Source of the DNA: Certhia americana | Lineage: Eukaryota > Chordata > Aves > Passeriformes > Certhiidae | Direction: 5' to 3' | DNA length: 64,000 nt | NCBI GenBank assembly: GCA_018697195.1 | Contig: CM031879.1 | Coordinates: 45,654,048-45,718,047 of the forward strand | Shown: positions 23,558 through 35,440 of the stretch, piece by piece | How positions within the stretch are numbered: position 1 is the first letter of the stretch | How the letters are laid out: each line of letters starts with the position of its first letter | The notes under the pieces: model-generated | Databases searched by the model: none | What the model was told of the DNA's origin: nothing | The model's input: the letters and a program-made list of their open reading frames with translations, nothing else | Program-made: the position numbers and the translations under genes

Positions 23558-26500
23558 TGGGTAAACTTATGTCTTAATTCATCTTGTTTATGTGTCCTGG
23601 TGGGTCAGGGGTCAGACAAGCCCAGAGCCACTTGCGTTAGCCCCACTTGCAATTCACCTGAAATCTGGCTTTCATTTCACCTGGAACTCAATGCTCAAAG
23701 GGTGCAGTGGCAATTGGCCTCCTGGGTGGCTCTGCAAGTGTCTTTATCAATGCTGCTCTTGTACAGCATATGCCAGAGAGGGTAGCAGGCCAGAGGTACT
23801 GTAGTATTAATCATCTGGCAGTGTTTCCCTTGCATGGTGCTTGGAAGGAGACAGAAGAGTCTCTGCTGTGATACTTCTCCCCAGGTGTAATGTCTTACAA
23901 TAAAAACCATCAGCAATTCACCCATAGAGAAAGCTGTAACTCTGTTCCAACAACCATTTATGTTACCCTCCTACACCAGTGGAGAAGAAACACATCTCCT
24001 TCCAACCCTTGCATGATTACAGACACATCTGAACTACAACATACAGGTGCAACTGCTACCCATGCAGGAACATCCTTACTGACTTAAAACTAGGTTATGT
24101 GGGTGACGGTCTAACCCCGACAGCGAGTCCTCCTGCATCAGCAGACAAAGGCCACTGGATCACACAGCTGGGATCTGTGGCAACATCTGTGCCAACTATG
24201 ATATGGGCAGACAGAAAGTTATCTTACTTACCAGATGAGTGATACGGTTGCATCTCAGCTAGGGTGCTCTCCCCAGCCCAACTGCAAACTCTTTGTGAGG
24301 ACATGTTATATTTCATTGTAGGCCTACCTGGACGTGCTGCTTTCTGTTATGATATGATTGGCATTAACACATCACTCCTTCTTTATCATCTTAATGATAG
24401 GCCCTAGTGCTAACTATTGATTTAAAGGAGTCTTGGAAGGCTTGACCAGGCAAACCTGCTTTTCTCATGCCAGGCTATTGCAGAGGGCACATATTCATCC
24501 TTACCTGATTCTAGGCCATAGTGGCATCTGCCCAGAGTCAGGAAGCAGATGACAAGAAGATACTCAACAAAGGCTACAATCAAGAGCTGTACATCATCCT
24601 ATCAACCAGCTGGAAACTTTACAGCTTCCAGTTTAGGTCTTGGTGTCACTATCATTAGCTCTATGCCTCTACAGAGGTTTGCTTTATCAGTTAGTTGTTC
24701 TCTGATATGTTTGTTCCACAGTTAAATTACCTTTTTACCAATGAGATCCTTGCCTGTGCCAGGATGGTATAGACCTTCCAAGTTCACAGCTGGTAGCCTC
24801 AGGAGTTAACTTTCTTCAGGGGAAATGAAAAATGTGTGATAGGATGATTCCATAAACCTTAAAATAGCCAATATTTATAATTATGAAAATTGTAGGTTTC
24901 ACAGTGATTACACACATGACTTTGAAAAGTGATCAGGAGTCACTCAAAGAAAATTAAATCTACCCATTAGGATACAGTCAAACCATACTTATTTTAAGGC
25001 TTTTGCAGCCAAGAGATGCTCATCTTGGAACCTCATTGAAACCGTACTGCTCTTTCAGGCTCCAGTGCATTGGGAGGTTTACTGCATTTTCCAACTTAAC
25101 CTATACTAAATCAGCATGTAAGGAACCAGCAAAGCACCCTCTTAGCCCTGGCATCCATCCAAGTCTCTGGCTATCTGCTATGGTTCTCATCTTGATTTGG
25201 CAAGAGGAAGGAGTCACATGTCCGTTCTCCAGATAAGTCCAGGTTTTCAAGGGTATCCAGCAGGTTTTCGAAATAAATATTGCCCAGAGCCTCATCAATT
25301 GCAGTAAGTACAAAACTGATAAACCCCAGAATTCAAAGCTCACAAAAAACCTGCACCTGAGGACTATCAGAATTTTTTTTTTCTCTTGAGTTATTTGAGC
25401 TGCAGCAGGAACTTATTAGTTGATCTTTTAATAGGTGACATTTCTGGGAGCATTTGCTCCAATTTGAGAGGTAATTTGTATCAGCTGTTCTGGTTCCTGT
25501 TCCATGACTCTTTTCCCCTCCCCTGCAGCGGGCACCTGAGCCGGCAGCTTTTATATGTGTGCTCTGAGATAGCATGAGAATGAAAAGGGTCACTTTTATG
25601 CAGGATGAGAAAAATGTTTAACACTGCAGGTTCCTGACAATGTCTGTACTTGTGCCTTTACCAATGTAAAGATCCAGACCTGAACACACCTTTTGCAGAA
25701 AGGGGTACTGAATTACATCTCCCTTTTCATTTGAAGACTGAAAGAATATTTTAACTCTCAACTATTTAATTGTCAGTGCCCTAAAATGATACTCATTTGG
25801 ATGGCCTACATAGTTTGTTCTTTCTACCATTTACCTAATGGCTTGTATTTAACAATTTGGATAGCTATAAGTTCTGCTACTCCCAGTGTTTGCAGGAAAC
25901 AAACACAACCTGAAACTTGAAAACCCAGGTTAACTTTGGGAATTCAGCAAAATCTTGCAGGTGTGGTTATGCCAAGTGGACATCTTTTCCAGGAGTTTAA
26001 AGGTTCACATATAGATACCAGATATGATTGAAGGAGTTGCTACATCCAGATGCTCCCTATATCCCCTCCCTTGTGCTGAGTCACTACCCAAGACCCAGCC
26101 CAAACTTCTTTCCTGTTGGGTTCCCATTGGATCCCACGTAGCCCCAATGGCCAGAGTGATTCTCTTTACCTTCAGCTGAGCATCTGTTTGCAGTCTCTCT
26201 CAGGCCTGAAGAGTCTTCTCATAGCATGAATCAGACTGGAGCCTATGGATAAATTGCACCTATGGACATCACAGACAGATGTTATGTGTGAGAGTTGTAG
26301 GACCCACTTGAATCAGGGAGCATAATGTTCTCAAATGACTCAAGAGTGAGCTTGGTGCATCTCCTTCCTGAGCAAGTCTTGCAGGTCTGACCTCAAGCTT
26401 CTTGCAGATGTCAGAATGACCTTATAGCAGTGAGGCAGTGCCTGGATGCAGGACTAGCTCCTTGTGAAGTTTGGTCCCGCACTCATCTGCTTACCCCTCA

Positions 26501-28559
26501 GCCTTGAGGGAAACAGCACTGCATTGTCAGGCTCCATTGGGAAGAGAAAAACAGCAGTAATGGTCCATGACTTAGAGATTTGGGCTAAACAAGAGTGAGG
26601 CTCCTACTTGCTCTGTCAAGCAGTCTGTCTTGCCCAAGATTATTTTCATGACAAACATTTATCCAAATCTATTTAAAGTAAATCCAGAAGTCAGTACTAG
26701 GAAGAGATTGTGCTAGTGAAAAGCCATTTTTTTGAGGTAAGGATGTGAATTCAGGGTTTGCACTCAGATTTGTAGTGAAGCCACAGCAGGTTTTTGGCAT
26801 CTAAGAGGCGTATGGATTTCCTATGTATAGGATCACTGGATGAATCACTGCAGTCAGCAGAGATGACCCATACATCACCTGCATATCCCAGCAGTATTCA
26901 CACTTCAGAAAATCCTAAAACTCCATTGAACTTAACATTTTCTCCCTTTAGGTCTTTAAGCTAGGTCAGCTCAGCTTTTGTTACCAGTACAGCTGGGTCA
27001 TAGCATGTCTACCTGCTAAATAGCCACACACTCCCCTAATTTCTCATGTGCAAGTTTTGCCACTCACAACAAGGCCTGGACACTCACATATAGCAGGAGC
27101 AGCATCACCCAGACAAATCTGTGTGCCCTTGAGTGGAGGAGTTAAGCCACAGTTACTCCCATAGGCACCCAAAGGCTGTACTTGGGCACAGTTTTAGGGG
27201 TACAGCTCAGGAAGACTAAGAAAACACCATGCTCCAGACCTGGCAGCAGAGCAGCGTCATTGGCACTCTTTAGCATAGCTCTGCTAATATAAAGAAGGTT
27301 ATATAAACATTCCCAAACAACCCAATATATGTTTCCCCCACCCAGGAGCAGGCTAGACAGCCAGCATGCACACCGTTACAGCAGCAAATCAGAGGGCTTG
27401 GGAAGAGCAGCCAGGAGCCACCAATAACAGCTTCTCCAGACACCAAATGCCCAGTAGCAGCCTTCCTCTCTTCTCTGCTTCTCAAGCCTTGAGCAACAGT
27501 TTGCACAGCCCAGAGCAGACTCCCAAACACAACTCCAGAGACAGGACTGCAGCAATGAAAAAAATGCAGAACAAGACAATTTCATAAGGGCATTAGTTGA
27601 AGGGTCCCCTACTGCTTCCCTTTACACCTGCTACCTCTCTGAGGTGTTTAATATCCCCACACACACTTTTTCTACAAAGAAACTCACAGGGAGAACCACA
27701 TAAAAGGAGGAACAATAAGGCTTTGTCTCACCTGTGAATCAGTTATATCTTTCATGGCCTGAAAAGGGCTGGAAGGACTTTAGATAAACATGTGATTTTA
27801 ATGCCTTTCACCAGCAGGACAAATGTCTTCTGTAGTTGTTGCTGTGATGATAAAGAATCCCAGAAGGGGTTTTGTATCCTCTGTGGGTTGTACAGTTGGT
27901 ATTGAAAAGTTAACAGCACTAAATGTGATGGATTATTTGAGTATGAAATATTCTTAGTCATAGTCAGAAGAAGAGCTGAGCAAACATTTGCCATGAAAAA
28001 ATACAAGGGTTCGGTGCTTCATTGTTTTTTCTTTCCCTTCCCCCATCCCTATGAAATCTGCCTGTTTGACAGCCAGGAATAGTTTTTTATCAGAATTTAG
28101 ATGTGAGGTGAGGGGAATGTTTGCAAGTTGTGTTGATGCTCCGTGGAGATCAGAACTGCCTTTGCCTGTGTCTGTTGCTGGGAATTGCTGAAGCAAAGCT
28201 GTAGCCTGGAAGGTTGAATGTACAGCAGTCCACAGTAAAAATTTGCCAAATCAGATGCCTATGACTGATAAGTTATGCAGGCAATGTGCCAGAGATACTT
28301 TAAAACCTGCCTCTTGCATGGACATAAACATTTCAATAAACAGACCTACGGGTAAAAGTGGAGATTGGAACACCTTTGCTAGGGGATATTAAAATGCTCT
28401 GCAAATTGCTCTCTGTGTGCCACACCATGAATGGGACAGGCAGATAGTGGTGCATGTTTTGTTAGGTCATTTATCAACCAAGTGAAGTGTACCAAAATGT
28501 ATATCATGAGTCTATTTTCCAAAGAAAAATCCATGTTTTCTTCAAAGGTCTGTTTTCCT
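23557..28559. other. non-coding unique sequence, 5 kb
   Basis: No gene, RNA gene or interspersed repeat is recognised. Frames are short and overlapping. The stretch 25380-25580 has a slightly unusual composition (AT-rich core, then 'cctgcagcgggcacctgagccggcagc') and could be regulatory, but the evidence is thin. Confidence 0.55.
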
Positions 28560-28800
28560 TCCTTCTTGTTGTTTCTATAACAGTTACGATGCAGACTAGC
28601 TAATTTTGTCCTGTCAGTGGCTGTTCAGCTCTCCCACCTCCAGCTAATTTGTGGGGGTTTTTTGCACAATTCACTATGTATAAGGGTCTCTTTGTTCTTG
28701 TCTAAGGTGATCTCATTCTTATGCAAATGGAACAGCTTGAGGCAGAATGATATCTTTCTTCAATTAATTTAGAAATTAAATTTGTCACCACAAATCAATA
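28560..28800. promoter_or_regulatory. candidate enhancer-like element with POU octamer and SOX-like sites
   Basis: A perfect ATGCAAAT octamer lies at 28721-28728, with a CTTTGTT SOX-type core about 25 bp upstream (28690-28696) and an AATTAATT homeodomain-type palindrome at 28762-28769. Upstream are two 'agctaattt' blocks. This grouping is typical of developmental or neural enhancers, where POU and SOX factors bind close together. No promoter or coding exon is visible. Motif presence is direct; function is inferred. Confidence 0.33.
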
Positions 28801-28965
28801 TTTTCTACTTGTGGCCAGCTTCAAGACATATGGACTAAAGGCCTTTCATCTGTTTAGCATCTCTGATGATGCAGAGCCAGCAGGGTGCTCTGAGCCACAT
28901 AGTTCTGTGCCTGGGAGAGAATTGCTATGCAGCACACCGTTATCTAATATCATCATAATGCAGCC

Positions 28966-29001
28966 TCACATAACACTCTTGTATCACATAACACTCTTGT
29001 A
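28966..29001. repeat. 18-bp perfect tandem duplication
   Basis: 'tcacataacactcttgta' occurs twice, head to tail, without mismatch, which suggests recent slippage. Confidence 0.95.
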
Positions 29002-29518
29002 TCTTCACCACAGTCCATTGTGGGACAAAACACGTGTATCTGCTTCCTCAGTGCAGCCAGCAGTCTCTCCACTCTTGGCTGGAGACCCTATCTACCATGG
29101 GTAAGAGCTGCAGCAGGCTGGAATGCCCTCAAGTAGCTTAAACTTGGGATGCTTCTCCCAGAACCGCACAAAGGGAGTAATTAAAAGGCCTGGTTCAGAC
29201 AAGTAATTTCTGGGCTGGCAGAATCTGGACATTAAGATAAAGGAAGATCTGCTGAGCTCAACAAATCTGTTCTTACTGACCACATTTTTTCACTGTCATC
29301 CTGAAATGAGAAGAGAGGTTCCTCTCTGGACCTGGCACAGTAAAGGAAAATCACTCATTTTCCCTGCTTATACTGGGAGAGTCTACTAACTGTAGCTAGT
29401 GTGAGCAAAAAATAATGTCTTCTCTTCGTTCTGTTTTAGTAAATCTTGTTTAATGTTCCAAACTGGTTAATTCATTCAGTGATGCTGAAAAAACCCTCCA
29501 AAAATACAAACACATTTA

Positions 29519-29542
29519 ATAAAAAAAAAAAAAATAAAAAAA
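29519..29542. repeat. A-rich tract
   Basis: Fourteen or more A, one T, then seven A. No associated retroposon body is recognised on the plus strand upstream. Confidence 0.9.
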
Positions 29543-30120
29543 TAGTCAAACATCCCAGTGGGAAGACACATGAGTGAACTATGGACAGAGCCTTCCTGTC
29601 TTGAATAACCTCTGGTTGGGCAACAGCAGCCTTCACTCCCTGTGACACACACAGCCCCTTTCCAATACTTTGGCACCTTGCAAAGGGGCCAGGTTTGTCA
29701 GTCAGGGCTCCCACATGGAGCAGTGGTGCCTCTTTAGGCACGGAGCTCTGATAGGAAAAGGAACACAATCTGCAGGCACAAGGGGGTTGTTAGGGCTGCA
29801 CATTAGTTTCTAGCAGAGATCACAGCTATACATGGGCCCTGACAGCCCTATCCTTGTGGTTGGGGCTTTGCCCCCACCCTGTCCTTTTTGACTTCTTTAA
29901 GTACCAGATCATTCAAATAGCAGTGATTGAAGGAATGCATCCTGGTCTGGTCGTATCTATCTAATCCAGACTGAGGCAGAGTGTCTCTTCATTGGAGACA
30001 GGCCCAGAGCGAGGCAGGATTACTAAAGATTTTAGTGTGCACTTTCACCCAAGGGATGTTATTGCTTGGAGTTGTGCATTTCCTATTGCAAGATCTTTAA
30101 GTTTTTTGGGTTTTTTTAAT

Positions 30121-30290
30121 CACATCTCACAAAGCTTCCATCACCCACCCCTCTGCGTGAAGATGAAAATTGATATTGTCCCCATTTCAGAGCTGGAGAA
30201 ACTCAGGCATGAAGGGCTAAGATTAAAGCAACCTTTCTAGATAGATACAGGAGGCTTTGGCAGAGTCCTGCAAAGAGCCTGGATCTCTGA
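30121..30290 (+). repeat. MIR-type SINE fragment
   Basis: The segment contains 'gatattgtccccatttcagagctggagaaactcaggcatgaagg' against the consensus 'tattatccccattttacagatggggaaactgaggcacagagagg'. This is followed by a 'taagattaaagcaac' block and 'tggcagagtcctgcaaagagcctggatctctgac' for 'tggcagagccaggaatagaacccaggtctcctgac'. The order is complete for the MIR 3' half. Confidence 0.75.
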
Positions 30291-31798
30291 CTTTACAATT
30301 TTAGCCTAAAACCATTTTTCCCTCTTCTCTACAGAGCCCTGACAGCCCTGTGAGAAATCTTATGTAAATACATGTTGTAGCTGTTGATATAAATCACTAT
30401 AAATCAGTAGTTGACATCAAAAGCATAGAACTGCTGGTTCTTTCCTAATGAATGGGCATTTCATACACATGACATTGCTGAGAATTGCATCTCCCTGCAA
30501 GCCTGCTTCTATCCCTTGCTCTCAGTGTTACCAGAGGCTGTGCTTCTCCTTCTCTGCATCCAGCCATGCAAGATGTGCTCAGCCTTGCTGCAGAGAAATA
30601 TCCTTTAAAAAGCTGCTCCTTCCCATTCAGCTATCTCAGAATACATCACAGAGAAAAATTCTTTACTGTGTTGCATCCAGTCATCAAAAGCTGATCTCAG
30701 CCCTATCGTAGGATGAAATCCTTTGCTCACATCCCTCCACCCCTTTCACTGATCCACTGGTGCATCTCCCTTTGCATAAGTCCTATATCCTGCAGGTTCA
30801 CTACAGAGCTGCTCAGGCCCTGTCAGCACTAGCAGGGAGGGAGAGACAAACCAGGGTTAGCCACCTTGGCAGCCAGAGCACAGACATTCCAGTGTTGTCT
30901 TTCCAACACCTCTGAGCCAGAATGTGCTTAACACAAAGGGAAGTATCCCCTAACCTGAAGGTACTCTGTATTGGGGCCCACCATCAGTGACCAGCAACTG
31001 CAACAACAAAAGTCAAAACGGTTGCCAAGAGTAAACATCAGATTTCTTAATGTTACCAATGGATGAGTGGGTGATCCCAGGGAACATTCAGCATTTCCCA
31101 TCGTGGCACCCTGGGTTTATGCAGGGCTTGCAGGTGCTACTGCTCCTCTCACCTCTGTGAGAGATAGTGTTCCAGCATGGAGTAGTGCTTGCTGGGGATG
31201 CCAACATCCTCACAAAGCAACACCATGTATTGCCCAACCATCCCTTGGGCTCAGAAAGGTGGATTGTCTCCAAGCAGCTGTACTGATATTTCAGTCCAGA
31301 AACCTTGGCAGCGCTGATTGAAAGGGTGAGTAGCAGGTGCAAACCCTTCCTGAACCTGTGCCAAATTCAGAGCCTGCTCCTCAAGAAGGGGCAAGGAGGG
31401 GCAGAGCAGAGGGAAGACGTCATACACAGCACAAATCCCAGGCAGCTGGGTTGCCATGGCTGAATAAGCTAAATCTGGACGATGGTGTGTGGTGAGAATA
31501 AATGCGTCAGTACCCAGCAGAATAGGAAAGCTGTCCAGGTAGCTCTTTTCTGCTTTTCCAGGCTGCACTACATGGATTTGCTTCATTGACTTGCAGGACA
31601 GAAATCTTTGATTTTTCAAGCTGATTATTGGGCTAAGAGATGACAGGGAAGAGAAGAGCAGTAGCTCTCAGCCCCCAGTAACCTATCTAGGGAGTGAATG
31701 AAAGTGACAAAAACCTGCCAGCACACTGCCTACACATGAAGAAATTCTGTTTCCAGTCCCCCGGGGGAGACTTCTCCTGAAAATCCCTTTCCTGGGAG
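30291..31798. other. non-coding unique sequence
   Basis: No gene or repeat is recognised. The minus frame at 31251-31619 and its neighbours are chance frames as far as I can tell. Confidence 0.55.

Positions 31799-31845
<47 letters not shown>
31799..31845. repeat. poly(A) tract, 47 bases
   Basis: An uninterrupted run of 47 A. There is no AATAAA signal in the 30 bases before it and no recognisable retrocopy upstream. The purity suggests a young, unstable homopolymer. Confidence 0.95.
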
Positions 31846-31848
<3 letters not shown>

Positions 31849-32000
31849 CTCCACGTGTGTGTCTGTATGTGATTTTTCCGCTTAACTTAGTCCTATACAA
31901 ACAACGACACTATGACAGTCATCACACTTGTGTCAAAGGAATGGGACAGCCTTGCAGCTCTGGGCTGTGACAGACTGGTACCTAGGATGACCCTGGTGCA

Positions 32001-32040
32001 GGGCGGTACCTGCAGTACCGACCGCCCCACACGCTGTGGG
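32001..32040. other. cluster of three short inverted repeats in a GC-rich pocket
   Basis: GGGCGGT at 32001-32007 pairs with ACCGCCC at 32021-32027. Nested within it, CGGTAC at 32004-32009 pairs with GTACCG at 32015-32020. Directly after, CCCACA at 32026-32031 pairs with TGTGGG at 32035-32040 across a 3-base loop. The pocket is CpG-rich in a CpG-poor surrounding. It could be a structured transcript, a dimer-factor binding site, or chance. Confidence 0.6.
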
Positions 32041-34010
32041 CGCGATGAGAGATGACAGCTTTAATTGCTAACTGCAGAAACAGGGAGCATGGAGGCAGAG
32101 GTGCAAAGGAAATGCAGGAGGAGGCCATGCGTGGGATCTCCCCATCCCGCACACGTCCTATCCCTGGCTCTTTTCCTAGACCGAGAGAGAGGAGTAGAAA
32201 ATGCAACGGGAGGAGAATGGCATGTATTTCTCCTTGAGACACACTCCCCCTTGCAGCACTAGGTGCAATTTACATATGAATGCTACGGTGTTCTTCAAAA
32301 GCAAGAATTAAGAGAACAAAAGAGTGCAGGAAGTAATGGTAAGGGAAAGGGAAAAAAGACAAGACAGAAACTGGAGGTGGTGACAAGGCACCCAGAGGCA
32401 AGGTTACAACTCAGAGTTATTCAGTGTTGTCCCTACTGACATGCACTCCAAGGGTATAATTTAAGAAAGAGTTACCTTCCTACTATTTGTCGCCATCCTG
32501 CCTGGCCCCCTGATCTGTTCTGCCCTGATTTCTGATACACTCATGCATCATCCAGGCCATCTTTCTAGACACGGCGGGCTGAGCTTTTCCAGCCCAAGGA
32601 GAACATCCCTTAATGCTGCAGCCCTCCCTCCTCTGTATTTCATGCTTTTTTTGCATGTGACTGATGGCCATATGTACATTCAGTGATGAAAAAATTAAAG
32701 GGTTTGGAGAAACAAATTCAAATGGTGCCTATGCATTGAGGCTCTCCAAGGTCAAGGTTGGCAAGCACACAGACTATCATCCAAAATCCCAGCGAGGCAC
32801 ACACAGATCACAAGACATAAAGTCAGAATCTTATTTGACAGAGGGTAAAGGAACGTGGTTGTGCAAGCGTACATATTTGGGTAGAGAGTTCCTTAAAAGT
32901 AGTTTCTGATAAAACAGGATTTCTACATTAAGAGAAATTCTTATCTTTATTCAATCTCTTGTTAATTTACTCAACATCCTCAATTTGATCAATTTCAATA
33001 AGAAGAGACTACATGCCCAGGAATTCTTCTGACAAAGGGGTCCCTCAAAATCCAGAAGACAATCCAATCATAATTTTAAGACTGTTGTAGCCAAAATGAT
33101 TGAGTAAATATAGGAGTGGTAGGGAAAGAAAGTGTGAGAGCATGTATGAAAGACAGATAGCTTCACTTTCTCACACGGGGAGTGAGAAGAACTATACCTG
33201 TCCTTAAGTTTTGTGGCAAGTGGAGCTGAGGTTCCTGCTGCTGGGTTTGGACTAGCTTTCCTTCTTGTCATTCTCCTTTTCTTTTCCTTCTCTCTTTCTA
33301 TTTTGCTATGTGCAGGCCTTGTATTTTCATGGAAAACTTACATTGCTTCTTATGGAGTCTTTTTAGATTTGTATGCATCAACAAGGAGGTTAAGAGCTTT
33401 GCCCAGGGCATTACGGACAGAGAATAAAAGGCTGCTGTTATTCCTGGGCTGAGTCAGATGCAGTGGTAAATAGATTTTTCTCCTGGGGACACAGAGGAGG
33501 TGTAAGGGAGTCATTACCTTGAAATCCCAGCCAGAGCAGGTTCACCAGGTGCTAACAGCTCTTCCAAACTATCTCTGTGTACTGGGAATTGTCCAAAGAA
33601 GGCAATTGTATTATCAAGCCTGGAAGGAGAACTGCATGATGATGCCTTTATATCCCATGTCCATAAGAGATATCGAAATCCCTGGGTTGCAAAGAGAGAA
33701 TTGATTCAGAAGCATTTGAGATTGACTACAGATCAAGCCCATGTACTCTTTATTGCTAACAGCTCCTCCCCAACTCACCCTTGGCCGTGGCTGGGCAAAC
33801 CCTGGTGTTAAACCCCCACACCATCAGACCAGACCTTCTGGTGTCAACAACACGGCTGTGAGCCAGTGAGCCTGACAAGAGATGTGAGCTTGGCAATGCT
33901 CGTGGCCCTGGGCTCCTCCTCTGTTTGCCTGAGCTATGGCTCGTGCAAGGTGTGTCTTCAAGGTGATGCAGAGTTTGAAGGATGTAGAACCAGGAGGCTG
34001 CAGAACCGAA
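32041..34010. other. non-coding unique sequence
   Basis: No gene or repeat is recognised. Short frames at 32664-32909 (+) and 33213-33452 (+) lack known motifs. Confidence 0.55.
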
Positions 34011-34025
34011 GGGGGGGGGGGGGGG
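34011..34025 (+). repeat. poly(G) tract, 15 bases
   Basis: 15 consecutive G on the plus strand. The length may be misassembled. Confidence 0.9.
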
Positions 34026-34299
34026 TAAGGAAAAAATTATCGGCTGGAAACTTTAATTTCAATTATGAAATCATTTTGCATGTTAGTACCCCATCTGGGG
34101 TCATTTTCATAAGGTTTCTAGGACATGAGTTCAGTCAAGAGTGTGTTTGCAGAACCAACAACGTTTAAATGAGTCCTAAAGGAGATGTGATAAGAGAGAT
34201 TTGAGACCCTCTGTAGTCAGGATTTACATGAAAAACTTGATTCCAGGAATCATACACATCCAACAAAAGAACAAGAGAACAAAGACCTATTATGTGACC

Positions 34300-34680
34300 T
34301 ACCTGCCCAGTCTAATTGGTGCAAATACAGAATGAAATTAATTACAACAATTAGAAATTGAAATGAATATGCCAGTGTCTCTCAAGAAATAGAACATGGT
34401 AATGTCTCAATTACTTAAACATTTCAATATCATTATTTTAAGTTCTCGTTTCCTTTTAATTTAATTTTCCAGTTTGGGTCTTTTTAATAGCTTTTAAATA
34501 AGTTCTGATGATGTCAGCATGTATAATCGTCACGTTGTAAATAACGTGAATAAAGTAGCGGAGAAGAATCTCTAGAAAAAACTTTTCAAATGCAATTCCG
34601 GCAATTTCTAAAATCATTATTTTTTCACATGTAAGTTTTCTTATCTCACATTCTCCAAAAAGGAATTTAACAAGATTCAT
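34300..34680. promoter_or_regulatory. AT-rich candidate conserved non-coding element
   Basis: An unusually AT-rich, non-simple block holds many homeodomain-type cores ('tctaattggtgc', 'aattaattacaac', 'caattactt', 'tttaatttaatttt'). A perfect inverted repeat has TCACGTT at 34530-34536 and AACGTGA at 34543-34549 around a 6-base loop. CpG is retained despite the AT-richness ('aatcgtcacg', 'aacgtg', 'tagcgg', 'ttccgg'). AT-rich core plus preserved CpG is typical of ultraconserved-type enhancers. No reading frame of note. This is inference without alignment. Confidence 0.38.
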
Positions 34681-34854
34681 TCAACTTTTATCCAGGGAAT
34701 AGCAAAGCAACAAAGAAACAAACCCCACAACCGGTGGACTGAAGAAGTTTTCAGTGAGAAATTTCTACCTAGTTTTGCTCACTGCAGTGTCTTCCGGATG
34801 AGTGGCAGGCCACAAATTATGTATGGAAATCACCTGCCAAGTCATTTCAAATTA

Positions 34855-35440
34855 CGTGTGCGAGGAAACCGCGAGGTGCTCTTGAGCAGAGCCACCTCTG
34901 CCGTGCGCGGTCAGTGACCGGACTGGGGCAGGGACGGAAAGGCTCTGACGGGCGGAGAGCAGAAATCACAGCCTCGCCCGCTTCCTTCCACACGTCCCCT
35001 GGTCTTCCCACCAGTCCCCACCATGGGCTTCCAACAAAGTCATTCAGTCCATTGCAGTCAGTTAATCAGAGCGAGTCGCACACCCCGTCTGCTGTCACAA
35101 GGCATTGGGAAGAGTTTCTGTAATCCTGCCTTTGAACTCCGCGGTTATTGCCGTTCACAATGGGTTTATTAGAGGCTTAATTGAATCGGTCCTGCTCGCA
35201 CTGCTCATTGCTAACGCGACGGCCATTAGCGGCTGCTAATGAGGGAATCCAGAGGATTACTGCATCAATTATCAGGTTGGGTTGGGACCAGAGGGGCAGC
35301 CCACAGCGAGCTCCCGTGAATTCAGCCGGCAAGTGTGACACAGCGAGCGTGCGGGAAGCCGATGTGCTCAGTGGCTCTGACATCCCGGAGAAGCATCCAG
35401 TGCCTCATCCGCATGTGCTGAGCCTCAGTCATCCGCCTCT
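34855..35440. promoter_or_regulatory. CpG-dense segment (small CpG island) with homeodomain sites
   Basis: By hand I count about 36 CpG in about 586 bases, close to the number expected from base content, while flanking DNA has roughly one per 100. Such retention implies a segment kept free of methylation, as at promoters or poised enhancers of developmental genes. Inside lie 'cttaattgaatcgg' (35176-35189), a CATTAGC/GCTAATG palindrome (35224-35241) and 'catcaattatcagg' (35263-35276). No TATA box, start codon context or exon is convincing. The frame at 35181-35522 crosses it but has no known domain. It could be the first exon of a non-coding RNA or an enhancer. Confidence 0.5.
35224..35241. 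promoter_or_regulatory. perfect inverted repeat CATTAGC-ggct-GCTAATG
   Basis: Two 7-base arms face each other across 4 bases. Each arm holds a TAAT/ATTA homeodomain core, so the site could bind a paired or dimeric homeodomain factor. It lies at the centre of the CpG-dense segment, which makes chance less likely but does not exclude it. Confidence 0.5.
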
